Source: Bacteroidales bacterium | GTDB lineage: Bacteria; Bacteroidota; Bacteroidia; Bacteroidales; UBA932 | DNA length: 64,000 bases | NCBI GenBank assembly: GCA_017617475.1 | Contig: JAFZWC010000082.1 | Coordinates: 8,338 to 72,337, forward strand | Reading direction: 5' to 3' | Shown here: positions 23,641 through 32,913 of the stretch, one piece after another | Position numbering within the stretch: position 1 is the stretch's first letter | Layout: every line of letters begins with the position of its first letter | The notes under the pieces: model-generated | The model's database searches: none | What the model saw: the letters and a program-made list of their open reading frames with translations, nothing else | What the model was told of the DNA's origin: nothing | Translations under genes and position numbers: made by a program

Positions 23641-25908
23641 ATGAAGACTAAAACTATATTCCTGGCCTGCATTTTCATTGCAGCAAGCCTTTCGGCCCAG
23701 CCCAAACTGACCCCCAGCAACATTCCCGCCGTCGTCAAGGCCATGAGCGCGGAGGAGAAAGCCCTTCTGGTCGTGGGCTTCAACAGCGCCTGCGAGGGCT
23801 ATACCCCGGGCCTGGCGGGAACGGCCGGTGCCACGCACCCGTTCCCGAAATACGGCATCCCCTCCGTGGTCATGATGGACGGTCCGGTGGGCGTCAGGCT
23901 GGAGGACTATCATACCACCTGTTTCCCCACCGGCCTTCTGGTGGCCGCTTCCTGGGATAGGGAAACCGCTTTCGCCATCGGCCGCGGAATTGGGGAAGAG
24001 ACCCTGGACATGGGGGCCGATGTTATCCTGGGCCCGGGCATGAACCTTCTCCGCAACCCCCTGAACGGCAGGAACTTCGAGTATTTTTCGGAGGATCCCG
24101 TGCTGAGCGGGACCATTGCCGCAGCCTACATTAACGGCGTACAGGAAACGGGTGCCGGCACATCGGCCAAACATTTTGCCGCCAACAGCCAGGAGACCAA
24201 CCGCCTGGACGGAGACTCCCGGATGGACACCCGTACCCTGCGGGAACTGTATACCCGCGGCTTTGAGATCTGCCTGAGGGAATCGGCCCCCTGGACCGTC
24301 ATGGCGTCTTATAACCTTCTCAACGGCATCTATACGCAGGAAAGCTACGACCTGCTCACCAGCATCCTTCGCAAGGACTTTGGCTACAAAGGGCTCATTG
24401 TCACCGACTGGACGGGCAAGAGGAACACGCCCCTGCAGATTCACGCCGGAAGCGACTTGCTCATGGGAGGTGCGCACAACCAGACAGAACACATCCTGGC
24501 CAGTCTGGCCGACGGAAGCCTGTCCATGAAAGACCTGGACCGTGCCGCCACCAAGGTCTTGGAGTTAGTGGTGAAATCGGCCGCCTTCCAAAAGAACCAG
24601 ACGCCTTCGCTGAAGCCCAACCTGGAGGCACACGCAGCTCTGGCGCGTGAGACAGCTGCCGAAGGAATGGTGCTGCTCAAGAACAACGGAGCCCTTCCGC
24701 TGGTTCCCTCAAAGACCGCTTTGTTCGGCGTCCATTCCTACGTCCTTATTCCCGGCGGCAACGGTGCAGCCTTTGTCAACTGTCCTTACGTTGTTCAGAT
24801 TAATGAGGCGCTGAAAGGTGCGGGCTTTTGCATCGACCCTGCGCTGGAAAACCTGTATAAGAATTACGCCTCTTTCACCGAGGCCGATATGGCCATCAAC
24901 CACAAGGTGAACGTGCACGTGGGCAAGCCGCAGAAGGAAGAACTGGAAATCACCCGTGAACTCATCGAAGAATCGGCCCAGGAGGCCGATGTGGCCGTCA
25001 TCACCCTGGGGCGCACCTCCGGAGAGGCCAGGGACCGCATCCTGAGCAAGGAATTCCTTCTTCAGGAGAATGAAGTGAACCTCCTGGAAAATGTCTGTGA
25101 GGTATTCCAGGCCGCCGGCAAGAAGGTGGTGGTGGTTCTGAACATCTGCGGGGTGGTGGAAACCGCTTCTTGGAGCTACTTGCCCGACGCCATCCTCTGC
25201 GCCTGGCTGCCCGGCGAGGAGGGCGGCAATGCCATAACCGATGTCCTGACGGGCAAGGTAAACCCTTCGGGCCGCCTGCCTATGACCTTCCCCCTGGATT
25301 ATTTCGACATCGCCGGTGCCGAGGATTTCCCGTACAACTTTGTGAGTGACCGCCCCAACGAGAGCGTCGTCCATCCGGAAAGACGCGGGCTGGATCCCAA
25401 GAACCTCAGCTATACGAATTATACCGAAGGAGTCTACGTGGGTTACCGTCATTTCCTGACAAGGGACGTGGAAGTGGCCTACCCCTTTGGCTTCGGCCTC
25501 AGCTATACCACCTTTGATTATTCTGCACCCGCGGTTAAACAGAAGGGAGACCGGATCATAGCCTCCGTTACGGTGACCAATTCGGGCCGCATGGCCGGGA
25601 AGGAAGCCGTGGGCATCTATGTCCACGCTCCCCTCGGCAACTTTGCCGACAAGCCTGAACGGGAATTGAGAGCCTTTGGAAAAACCCGGCTCCTGCAACC
25701 CGGCGAAAGCCAGGTGATGGAGCTTTCGTTCCCCGTCAAGGACCTCGCATCCTTCAACGCCGCCCTTTCCCGCTGGGAAACGGCAAAAGGCACCTACACC
25801 GTCTACTTTGGGGCCGATTGCCGGAATCCGGCCGCCTCGCTGCCCCTGAAAATCGGCAAAGGCAGTAATTACCCCGTGACCAGGGCCTGCGAACCCCAAC
25901 AACGCTAA
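23641..25908 (+). CDS. Glycoside hydrolase family 3 beta-glucosidase-like enzyme, exported
   Basis: A 755-residue enzyme with a signal peptide (ends SLSAQ). The GH3 N-terminal barrel shows MMDGPVGVR, the KHFAAN element with its conserved Lys-His, and the nucleophile region GLIVTDW (Asp near residue 267). The GH3 C domain and a fibronectin-III-like end domain (NSGRMAGKEAVGIYVHAP) complete it. Such enzymes release glucose or other sugars from the non-reducing end of glycans in the periplasm. Linked substrate is unknown; no SusC/SusD pair lies nearby. It precedes a PA14-phosphoesterase lipoprotein gene by 18 bp, likely as an operon. Confidence 0.92.
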   Translation: MKTKTIFLACIFIAASLSAQPKLTPSNIPAVVKAMSAEEKALLVVGFNSACEGYTPGLAGTAGATHPFPKYGIPSVVMMDGPVGVRLEDYHTTCFPTGLLVAASWDRETAFAIGRGIGEETLDMGADVILGPGMNLLRNPLNGRNFEYFSEDPVLSGTIAAAYINGVQETGAGTSAKHFAANSQETNRLDGDSRMDTRTLRELYTRGFEICLRESAPWTVMASYNLLNGIYTQESYDLLTSILRKDFGYKGLIVTDWTGKRNTPLQIHAGSDLLMGGAHNQTEHILASLADGSLSMKDLDRAATKVLELVVKSAAFQKNQTPSLKPNLEAHAALARETAAEGMVLLKNNGALPLVPSKTALFGVHSYVLIPGGNGAAFVNCPYVVQINEALKGAGFCIDPALENLYKNYASFTEADMAINHKVNVHVGKPQKEELEITRELIEESAQEADVAVITLGRTSGEARDRILSKEFLLQENEVNLLENVCEVFQAAGKKVVVVLNICGVVETASWSYLPDAILCAWLPGEEGGNAITDVLTGKVNPSGRLPMTFPLDYFDIAGAEDFPYNFVSDRPNESVVHPERRGLDPKNLSYTNYTEGVYVGYRHFLTRDVEVAYPFGFGLSYTTFDYSAPAVKQKGDRIIASVTVTNSGRMAGKEAVGIYVHAPLGNFADKPERELRAFGKTRLLQPGESQVMELSFPVKDLASFNAALSRWETAKGTYTVYFGADCRNPAASLPLKIGKGSNYPVTRACEPQQR

Positions 25909-25926
25909 ACCAACCACACTAACCCT

Positions 25927-27384
25927 ATGAAAAAGATACTGTTTGTCGCCCTCGTTGCCGTTCTGGCATCCTGCGCAAAGACCCCCGAGGTCAGTTACAA
26001 AGTCTGGTACGACTGGCCGGAAAGATACCTCCCCGATTTCTCCACGCTGGGCGAACCGGACGTACAGGGAACCAAAGAGAACCTGGACCTGATGGATATT
26101 GATGACACCAAGAACCATTTCTGCGTCCTGTTCGAGGCTCCTTTCAAGGTGGACAAGGAGGAAGAGTATGCCTTTACCCTTACCACCGACGACGGCAGCA
26201 AGTTCTATATTGACGGTGAACTTCTCATCGTGAACGACGGGGCCCACGGTCCCATCGAGAAGAAAGTCTCCAAAGTCCTGACCAAGGGGATGCACCAGCT
26301 CAAGATTGAATTCTTCGACTTCGACAAGGGCCAGAGCCTTATTTTCAGGTATTCCACCCCTACTATCCGGGACAGGGAATACAACGACCAGATCTTCATC
26401 CGGGAAGACAAAGCCACCAACAACCAAAAGTTTGTCAAACCCCAGGTGAAAGAGGCCCTGAAACGCTTCCAGGAATGGAAAGAGGAAGACGAAACCCTGG
26501 TATTCCCCATCATTACCGACGTCCATACCGGCGAAAGGTTTTCCTACAAGCACATTGGTTTCGCTGCAACCGCCGGCGAAATGTTCAAGGCCGATTTCAT
26601 GGCCAACCTGGGAGACATCGGCCTTAATACCTATCCTGCCACCGTTGACTCCGTCTATGCGAAATTCATCCTGGACAAGACCCGGGAAGGCATGCTCAAG
26701 TACGACGGCATGTGGCTCTATTCCCCCGGCAATCACGACTGGGACGGCGGTGCCGGAAAATGGCATACGGAGCAGTTCCTGTCCGACTTCTTCCAGAAGC
26801 CCTGGGAAGCCAAAGCGGGCGGAAACCTTCACCTTACACCGGGAAAAACCTACGGCTATTACGATATCCCGGCCAAGAACTTCCGGATTGTGTTCCTGAA
26901 CAGCGAATCCAGCCGGACCAAAGGAGACTACTACTATTCCTATGGAGACGAGCAGCTGGAGTGGCTGGCGGGTGTTTTGGACCAGACGCCGGCGGAGGTG
27001 AATGTGGTATTGCTGTCCCACTGGATGCCCCATCCGCTGGGCATCTGGAATACGGTTTCCATGAATCCCGTGAAAAAGGAAGACTCCTCCAAGATCATGA
27101 ACCTTCTGGCCTCATACCAGGGCAAGGGGAATCTGGTAGGCCTGTTCACGGGCGACACCCATGTGAACTTCCACCGGGTGGCGGACGGTGTTAATTACTT
27201 TGTCTCGCAGGGATACGGCTGGATAAGCCCGGACGTAATGGTCCCCGGACAGATGCATGCCTTCTTTGACTACAAGGAATCCCTCTGTATCGACGTAGTT
27301 GCGGTAAAACCGGCCAAGCGCGAGGTTCATACCTTCCGCATCGGCGCCGGCGGGGCCGATTATGACATTTGCTTCCCGTATTGA
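25927..27384 (+). CDS. PA14-like domain plus calcineurin-like phosphoesterase lipoprotein
   Basis: A 485-residue lipoprotein (lipobox VLASC). Residues 25-165 form a PA14-like beta-sandwich (FTLTTDDGSKFYIDGELL is the hallmark of the carbohydrate-binding PA14 fold). Residues 190-450 are a metallophosphoesterase with DVH, NLGDIG, GNHDW, SHWMPH and GDTHVN metal-site motifs in order. It may cleave phosphate esters from sugar-linked substrates at the cell surface; this is inferred from domains and the GH3 partner 18 bp upstream. Substrate cannot be named. Confidence 0.82.
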   Translation: MKKILFVALVAVLASCAKTPEVSYKVWYDWPERYLPDFSTLGEPDVQGTKENLDLMDIDDTKNHFCVLFEAPFKVDKEEEYAFTLTTDDGSKFYIDGELLIVNDGAHGPIEKKVSKVLTKGMHQLKIEFFDFDKGQSLIFRYSTPTIRDREYNDQIFIREDKATNNQKFVKPQVKEALKRFQEWKEEDETLVFPIITDVHTGERFSYKHIGFAATAGEMFKADFMANLGDIGLNTYPATVDSVYAKFILDKTREGMLKYDGMWLYSPGNHDWDGGAGKWHTEQFLSDFFQKPWEAKAGGNLHLTPGKTYGYYDIPAKNFRIVFLNSESSRTKGDYYYSYGDEQLEWLAGVLDQTPAEVNVVLLSHWMPHPLGIWNTVSMNPVKKEDSSKIMNLLASYQGKGNLVGLFTGDTHVNFHRVADGVNYFVSQGYGWISPDVMVPGQMHAFFDYKESLCIDVVAVKPAKREVHTFRIGAGGADYDICFPY

Positions 27385-27447
27385 TTTTCTTGTTTGTTTT
27401 TGACAAAGAATTGTAGCCTTTTTACTCCACTTCTCTCTGGTTTGGAT

Positions 27448-27455
27448 TATATTTG
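27448..27455 (+). promoter_or_regulatory. -7 box (TATATTTG)
   Basis: Fits TAnnTTTG, 24 nt before ATG 27480. Confidence 0.6.
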
Positions 27456-27479
27456 CAGCAGATAATTATTAATAGTATC

Positions 27480-28619
27480 ATGAAAAACAAGAAAGGAATT
27501 GTCATTCTGTCTGTGATTGCAGCTCTCTGCCTGATTGGTTTCATTGCTTCCCGTCTGTACTCCTGGCCGGTAGATCAGAACAACACCGAGGGCAACGTCG
27601 CCAAGTCTTCCCGCTTCTCCCGCAAGACATCGGAAGAGACGCTCACCAACATGGAAGAGCTTATTCAGACGGACTCTGTTTTCAGAGACGCTATGGTTGC
27701 CGCTCAGGTTGTGATGCAGGCACGCGTCTTCCAGTTTGGGACGCTGGTCGAGATGTCAAATGAAGCAGCTGGCAATATCCCCGCATTTGCCGAAGTGCTG
27801 AAGGATATGAACGCTACCATTGATATGGTGTCCAATGTCAACAAATCTCTGATGGATTCTGGCAAAGAACTGAACGCCGCCCTGGAGGGAGAGGAGTGTC
27901 CCGACCTGGCACAGAAGACCATCAATGCCTCTCTGGCATACACCAACCTGCAGAAGCAGAACAACCTGGCCACCCGTTTCATTGAGACTACCGACAAGTA
28001 TCTGGAGACGGCTGAAGGTGACGATGGCCTGAAGTTTGTCCGCGACCAGTGGTTGGAGTATCAAAGGATGACGGCCGCCCTTGATGGCGACAAGGCAACT
28101 GCTGAGGCCTTGGCCAAGAAGAGCAACCTGCTTAAAGGTGATCAAGTGATCAATGCCTTGGCATTGTTCGGCCCTTTAACTAGTACACATATTTTTCGTG
28201 CCGAAGCCATTTTGGAACCAATGGGTGTTCCAACCGAACTGAGACAAGCGCTGGGCGAAGATCGTTTCAACGAAATTATTACAGTGGCGCACCAAAGTCT
28301 TACAGTGGAAAATAAATCTGGCAAGGATCTGAACGAAGTAGTCACGAAGGGATTAGAGAATCAAGGAACTCTTGAGATGAGTGGAAGAGGTAAAGGAAGT
28401 GTAACGCTGTCATTTCCTGACCTGGGCGAAATACCTAATGTGATTAGTTCCTGGCAGGGTATTACTCAACAGGCCGGTGTTGTCTCACAGAACCAGATTG
28501 TTAAACAAAACACTGGTATTGGTCTTAGTCTCGCAGAGGGCGTCGGTGAGGTTGTTAGACAGACAGCTGTGGGCCAAAGAGCAAAGACTGTTGGCCAAAA
28601 AGCTTCAACACCCCAATAA
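27480..28619 (+). CDS. Membrane-anchored helical protein, function unknown
   Basis: A 379-residue protein with one N-terminal membrane segment (IVILSVIAALCLIGFIA) and no lipobox, so probably anchored with the rest outside the cytosol. The region 60-250 is helical and acidic; the C-terminal 130 residues are richer in Gly, Val, Gln and Asn. I recognise no domain. Base composition falls after about 28140 compared with the first half, so the 3' part may have a different origin. It is a single gene with its own promoter (27448) and a strong terminator (28649). Confidence 0.7.
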   Translation: MKNKKGIVILSVIAALCLIGFIASRLYSWPVDQNNTEGNVAKSSRFSRKTSEETLTNMEELIQTDSVFRDAMVAAQVVMQARVFQFGTLVEMSNEAAGNIPAFAEVLKDMNATIDMVSNVNKSLMDSGKELNAALEGEECPDLAQKTINASLAYTNLQKQNNLATRFIETTDKYLETAEGDDGLKFVRDQWLEYQRMTAALDGDKATAEALAKKSNLLKGDQVINALALFGPLTSTHIFRAEAILEPMGVPTELRQALGEDRFNEIITVAHQSLTVENKSGKDLNEVVTKGLENQGTLEMSGRGKGSVTLSFPDLGEIPNVISSWQGITQQAGVVSQNQIVKQNTGIGLSLAEGVGEVVRQTAVGQRAKTVGQKASTPQ

Positions 28620-28648
28620 CCCGAAGTCTAGTCTTCAAATAGCAGAAG

Positions 28649-28681
28649 GGTCACATCAATTTGATGTGACCTTTTCTTTTT
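28649..28681 (+). terminator. Rho-independent terminator
   Basis: Perfect 10-bp arms GGTCACATCA / TGATGTGACC around a 3-nt loop, then a T-rich tail. The palindromic repeat at 28681 follows at once. Confidence 0.85.
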
Positions 28682-28710
28682 GTCATTTCGAGCGAAGTCG
28701 AGAAATCTCT
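28681..28710 (-). repeat. Palindromic repeat, GATTTCTCGAC variant, at the 3' end of radA
   Basis: Reads TAG-AGATTTCTCGACTTCG on the minus strand, so it directly follows and overlaps the radA stop codon, in the same orientation relative to the gene as the copies at 22143, 46592 and 53541. Confidence 0.8.
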
Positions 28711-30079
28711 ATTTGAACAGCGCTCTAACCAGGGCGGGGATGTCGGCGACCTTTACCACTTCGATGCCTTCGGGCTTCTGGTCGAAGTGGGTGTAGGAGC
28801 TCACGAAGATGCGTTTGAAGCCTACGCGGGCAGCTTCCACGGCGCGGCGGGCGGCCTGGGAGACGGGGCGGATTTCGCCGGAAAGGCCGACCTCGCCGGC
28901 GAAGCAGACGTCGGAGGGGATGGCATAGTCGAACGTGGAGGAAAGCACGGCGCAGATGACGGCGAGGTCGCAGGCGGGGTCTGTGATGCGGAGGCCGCCG
29001 GCCATGTTCAGGAACACGTCTTTCTGACCCAGTTTGAAGCCGGCGCGGCGTTCCAGTACAGCCAGCAGCATATTCAGGCGGCGCACGTCAAAGCCGGTGG
29101 CGCTGCGCTGCGCGGTGCCATACACGGCCGACGAAACCAGCGCCTGCACCTCAAAGAGGAAAGGCCGGTTGCCGTCCAGCATGGCCGATATGGCCGTTCC
29201 GCTGAGGCCCGCCTCGTGCATGGGAATGAGCATCTCGGAAGGATTGGCCACCTCACGCAGGCCGGCGCCCGTCATTTCGAAAACGGCCAGCTCGGAAGTG
29301 GAACCGAAGCGGTTCTTGATGCTGCGAAGCACGCGGTACGCGCCGCGGTTCTCGCCTTCAAACTGCAGCACCACGTCCACAATGTGCTCCAGAATCTTGG
29401 GGCCGGCAATGGTACCTTCCTTGGTGATATGGCCGATGAGGATGACCGGAATGCCGGAAGACTTGGCAAAGCGCAGCAGCTGCGCCGCCACCTCCTTGAT
29501 CTGACTCACGCTACCGGCCGTGGAATCCACATGTTGGCAGTACATGGTCTGCACAGAATCCACAATCATGAGGTCCGGAGCCACTTCTTCGGCCTCGGCC
29601 AGGATGGCGCTCATGTCCGTCTCGCTGAAAATGAGGCAGTTGTCACAGGATCCGCCCAGGCGGTCGGCCCTCATCTTCACCTGCTTCACGCTCTCTTCGC
29701 CGGTGACATACAGTGTTTTCAATTCCGGCCGATGCAGCGGCAGCTGCAGGGAAAGTGTACTCTTGCCGATGCCGGGCTCGCCGCCCATGAGCACCAAAGA
29801 GCCCTTGACGATGCCTCCTCCCAGCAGGCGGTCCACTTCGGCCGAACCCAAAGAAATGCGGTCCTCAACGGTGGTGGAAACGTCCTTCAGCGGCATAGGC
29901 TTGCGGGAGCCGCCGGGCACGGTGATGGCGCCGGACTTGGGAGTACCTGTCACCACTTCCTTCTCCACCATGGTGTTCCATTCGCCGCAGGCGGGACAAC
30001 GGCCCATCCATTTGGAGTACTCGTTGCCGCAGTGGCTGCAGAACCATACGGTCTTGGTCTTTTTTACGGTAGCCGGCAT
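28709..30079 (-). CDS. radA: DNA repair protein RadA
   Basis: A 456-residue protein of standard RadA length. An N-terminal zinc finger (C14xxC17...C28xxC31) is followed by a RecA-like ATPase with Walker A GGEPGIGKST (99-108), the RadA-specific KNRFG motif near residue 260 and a C-terminal Lon-like domain (FLNMAGGLRITDPACDLA). It promotes branch migration during recombination. It is the last gene of the mutL-radA series; its ATG overlaps the TAA of the thioredoxin-like gene by 1 bp. The stop abuts a palindromic repeat. Confidence 0.96.
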   Translation of the reverse strand: MPATVKKTKTVWFCSHCGNEYSKWMGRCPACGEWNTMVEKEVVTGTPKSGAITVPGGSRKPMPLKDVSTTVEDRISLGSAEVDRLLGGGIVKGSLVLMGGEPGIGKSTLSLQLPLHRPELKTLYVTGEESVKQVKMRADRLGGSCDNCLIFSETDMSAILAEAEEVAPDLMIVDSVQTMYCQHVDSTAGSVSQIKEVAAQLLRFAKSSGIPVILIGHITKEGTIAGPKILEHIVDVVLQFEGENRGAYRVLRSIKNRFGSTSELAVFEMTGAGLREVANPSEMLIPMHEAGLSGTAISAMLDGNRPFLFEVQALVSSAVYGTAQRSATGFDVRRLNMLLAVLERRAGFKLGQKDVFLNMAGGLRITDPACDLAVICAVLSSTFDYAIPSDVCFAGEVGLSGEIRPVSQAARRAVEAARVGFKRIFVSSYTHFDQKPEGIEVVKVADIPALVRALFK

Positions 30080-30600
30080 TATTTGTTCAGCTTGATATTC
30101 AGCGCCTTGGCCACTTTATTCAGCACCACGGTGCCCAGGGCCACCTTCCCCTGTTCGTCAATCAGGTACAGAGAAGGGATCCATTTTACGTGATAGGCCG
30201 TGTTCACTTCCGACTCCTTTCGGGGGGCAGTCTCAAAGAGTTGCACGCCCGTCATCTCGTTCTCCTTCACATACTTTTCCCAAGCTTCCTTGGTGCGGTC
30301 GAAGGAAACGGCCACAAAGGCCACTTTGCGGGGGTCGGCCTGGGTGAGCATGTACTTGAGGTCGGGAACCTCGGCACGGCAGTCCGGGCACCAGGAGGCC
30401 CAGAACACCAGCACCACCTTGCGGCCTTGGAAATCTCTCAGGCTCACGGAATTACCATTGATGTCCGTAAGGGTAAAGTCCGGGGCGGGAGTGCCGGGCT
30501 TAAGAAGTTCGGTGGCATACTGGAGATCCAGATCCTGCTCCTGGGCAAAAAGGCCGATGGCCATAAGCAGCCCCAGGGTAACTGCTAAAATCCGTTTCAT
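30079..30600 (-). CDS. TlpA-like thioredoxin-fold protein, exported
   Basis: A 173-residue protein with a signal peptide (ends GLFAQ) and a TlpA/AhpC-TSA fold: APDFTLTDINGN near residue 40 and the redox pair WCPDC (Cys71, Cys74), then VAFVAVSFDRT. Such proteins reduce periplasmic disulfides or act in cytochrome and stress pathways. In the mutL-radA series, coupled to radA by 1 bp overlap and 3 bp after tsaC; no functional link to either is evident. Confidence 0.88.
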   Translation of the reverse strand: MKRILAVTLGLLMAIGLFAQEQDLDLQYATELLKPGTPAPDFTLTDINGNSVSLRDFQGRKVVLVFWASWCPDCRAEVPDLKYMLTQADPRKVAFVAVSFDRTKEAWEKYVKENEMTGVQLFETAPRKESEVNTAYHVKWIPSLYLIDEQGKVALGTVVLNKVAKALNIKLNK

Positions 30601-30603
30601 ATC

Positions 30604-31206
30604 TTACTTTCTTATGATTTCAATTTCTCCGCGGAGGCCCACCTTCAGAATCTGGGAAGTCTTGCCGGTGCTTTGCGTGTCGACGGACGGGGGCACCACA
30701 AAATCCACGGCGTCCTTGATCTCCTGCGGAATCTCCGAAAAACGCAGCGGCGTGGGCTCGCCGGAAATGTTGGCCGATGTGCTCACGATGGGGCGTCCCA
30801 GTTTGAACACCAGGTCCTTGCACCAGTCCATGAGCGGGATGCGGATGCCCACGGAACCGTCTTCGGCCACGGCGTTGTGAGCCAGGTGCCAGCGGTCCCC
30901 GGGGGCGCCGGGTTCCCCCGCCTGGGCCTCGGGGTAGATGATGGTCATGGGGGCGTCGTTCACCTCAACCAGATCAATGGCTATGGACGGAATCTCCTTC
31001 ACGTACTTGGCCACCATGTCCAGGTTGCAGGCCAGGAGCACCAGGGATTTTGAATCGGCCCGGCGCTTGATTTCAAAAATGCGCGCCACGGCCTCGGGGT
31101 TGGTGGCGTCGCAGCCCAGCCCCCACACGGTGTCGGTGGGATAGAGGATGGTGCCTCCTTCGCGGAGCACGCGGAGGGCCTCACTTTGTATCTCTTGCGG
31201 CTTCAT
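30604..31206 (-). CDS. L-threonylcarbamoyladenylate synthase (Sua5/YrdC/YciO family)
   Basis: A 200-residue YrdC-fold protein: GTILYPTDTVWGLGCDA near residue 18, KRRADSKSLVLL, and the STSANISG motif near residue 145. The family makes threonylcarbamoyl-AMP for the t6A37 modification of tRNA. Start 31206 (MKPQEIQ) overlaps the upstream EEP gene by 26 bp; the ATG at 31218 would extend it only 4 residues. Annotated as TsaC-like; the shorter YciO paralogue is the main alternative. Confidence 0.88.
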   Translation of the reverse strand: MKPQEIQSEALRVLREGGTILYPTDTVWGLGCDATNPEAVARIFEIKRRADSKSLVLLACNLDMVAKYVKEIPSIAIDLVEVNDAPMTIIYPEAQAGEPGAPGDRWHLAHNAVAEDGSVGIRIPLMDWCKDLVFKLGRPIVSTSANISGEPTPLRFSEIPQEIKDAVDFVVPPSVDTQSTGKTSQILKVGLRGEIEIIRK

Positions 31207-32263
31207 AATACGTAGCAATCACAGGGAAATGGTCGGAATAGGTTACCTCCCCCACCTCATAGGAAACGGCGTGGAGGTCTTTGGGATAAAGGATATAGTC
31301 TATGCGGACGAAGGGCCACAGGGCACGGTATGTGGCGCCGAAACCCCGGCCGGCCTTCACGAAGGAATCGTGCCGGCCCCGCAAAAGACGAAAATAGGTA
31401 TAGGAGAGCGGGGTGTCGTTGAAATCGCCCAGCACCAGGGAACGCACGGAGGCAGAGTTTACGCTCTTAAGTACGTGGGCCACCTGACGCGGCCGTTCCC
31501 GGATGGACCGGCGCATCTTGAGGCCCGTCTCTTCCCGGAAGGCATCGTCCCTGAGGCCTTTCACCAGTCGGCCCAGAGAGATGTTGTAACTCTCGAAATG
31601 GCAATTGAAGATGCGCACCGTACTGCTGTCCAGCCGGACGTCGGTCCAGATGGCCATGTTGGTGGACTTCTCGAAGGCTTCCTTTCCGCGGCCCACCACG
31701 GGACGGCGGCTCAGGGTCAGGTTGCCCGCATGGCCGCTCTTGCCGGTGAGCACGTAATACTCGGCCTTATAGCCCGGGAAATGCTGGTGTAGCCAATGGT
31801 CCAGGTTGAACTGGGAAGGAAGATAAAACTCCTGAAGGCAGATGATGTCGGCATCCTGGCGCATGAGGTAGGCGCTTACGGAATCGGCCAGTTGGGCCCG
31901 GTCCTGCTCCTTGTCGGCATGGGCAAACAGGCCGACGTTGTAGGAGACCACCTTGAGCGAAGGGGTGCCCTCGACGGTTTTCCAGTGGGGCTGGTAATAT
32001 CGGCCTGCAAAGAAGAAGGACGGCAGCAAAACCACCAGCAGGAGGCCTTTCATGGAGGAACGGCGGACCAGGGCCCAGATGAAGAGCCCCAGCGTAATCA
32101 CCAGAAAGACGGGATACAGCAGGCCGAAGAGGGTGAAAAACCAGAACTTGGCGGGGTCGAAGACGACGGAGCAATAGCTAAGCGCCAGCAGTACCGCCAT
32201 CACCACGGACACGGTACCAAAGGAAAGGCGCGAGAGCCAATGCCGTTTCTTCTTCTCTGTCAT
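31181..32263 (-). CDS. Endonuclease/exonuclease/phosphatase family protein, membrane-anchored
   Basis: A 360-residue protein with three N-terminal hydrophobic segments (residues 10-95) followed by an EEP catalytic domain: VVSYNVGLF, CLQEFYLP (metal Glu), LGDFND near residue 275 and the C-terminal DYILYP / YSDHFPV with the catalytic Asp-His. EEP proteins hydrolyse DNA, RNA or phosphoinositides; this membrane type is common in Bacteroidales with unknown substrate. The start directly abuts the rhomboid stop. Confidence 0.86.
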   Translation of the reverse strand: MTEKKKRHWLSRLSFGTVSVVMAVLLALSYCSVVFDPAKFWFFTLFGLLYPVFLVITLGLFIWALVRRSSMKGLLLVVLLPSFFFAGRYYQPHWKTVEGTPSLKVVSYNVGLFAHADKEQDRAQLADSVSAYLMRQDADIICLQEFYLPSQFNLDHWLHQHFPGYKAEYYVLTGKSGHAGNLTLSRRPVVGRGKEAFEKSTNMAIWTDVRLDSSTVRIFNCHFESYNISLGRLVKGLRDDAFREETGLKMRRSIRERPRQVAHVLKSVNSASVRSLVLGDFNDTPLSYTYFRLLRGRHDSFVKAGRGFGATYRALWPFVRIDYILYPKDLHAVSYEVGEVTYSDHFPVIATYYEAARDTK

Positions 32264-32911
32264 TTACCAGCTTCTGTACAGTTTGCCCGTCTTTTTCCAA
32301 TAACGGATGAGGAGCCAGCCGAAGAGGGCGCCACCCAGGTGTGCGAAGTGGGCCACACCCATCTGGGTGCCCGAAATGCCGGTGAACAACTCGATGGCTA
32401 TGAAGATAATCACCCACCATTTGGCATTGAGCGTGATGGGCGGGAAAATGAGGGTGAGCTTGGCCTGGGGATACAGCATGGCGAAGGCTACCAGCACACC
32501 GTAGATAGCGCCGGAGGCACCCACCATAGGCGTATACATGGCCGTGGTGATGCTGCCACCCATATAATTGATTTCCAGCCATTCCACGCATGTGTGAAAG
32601 GCGACCGCACCAAGACCCGTCAAGAAGTAAAAGACCAGATACTTCTTGGTTCCCAGCACCCTTTCCACCACCATACCGAACATGACCAGCGAGTACATGT
32701 TGAAGAAAATATGCCACCAGCCGCCGTGCATGAACATGTGGGTGACGGGCTGCCACCAGCGGAAGTACGGGGAGGCCGGATAAAACATGGCGAAGGTGCC
32801 CACCATGAACTCCTCGTTGATGAGGGTAGCCACAAACATGATTACATTCACCAGCAGGAGGTTCCGGGTAACCGGAGGAATACTCTGCAAAAAGCCGTTA
32901 TTGTTTGCCAT
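32264..32911 (-). CDS. Rhomboid-family intramembrane serine protease
   Basis: A 215-residue protein with six hydrophobic segments. Catalytic elements are present: HGGWWHIFFNM (His67, Asn71), GASG with Ser133 and HLGGALFGW with His191. It cuts membrane proteins within the bilayer. No further rhomboid lies behind it, so it may not be the duplicated type seen in some Bacteroidales. Start is 2 bp after the mutL stop, so it is in the mutL operon. Confidence 0.92.
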   Translation of the reverse strand: MANNNGFLQSIPPVTRNLLLVNVIMFVATLINEEFMVGTFAMFYPASPYFRWWQPVTHMFMHGGWWHIFFNMYSLVMFGMVVERVLGTKKYLVFYFLTGLGAVAFHTCVEWLEINYMGGSITTAMYTPMVGASGAIYGVLVAFAMLYPQAKLTLIFPPITLNAKWWVIIFIAIELFTGISGTQMGVAHFAHLGGALFGWLLIRYWKKTGKLYRSW

Positions 32912-32913
32912 GG

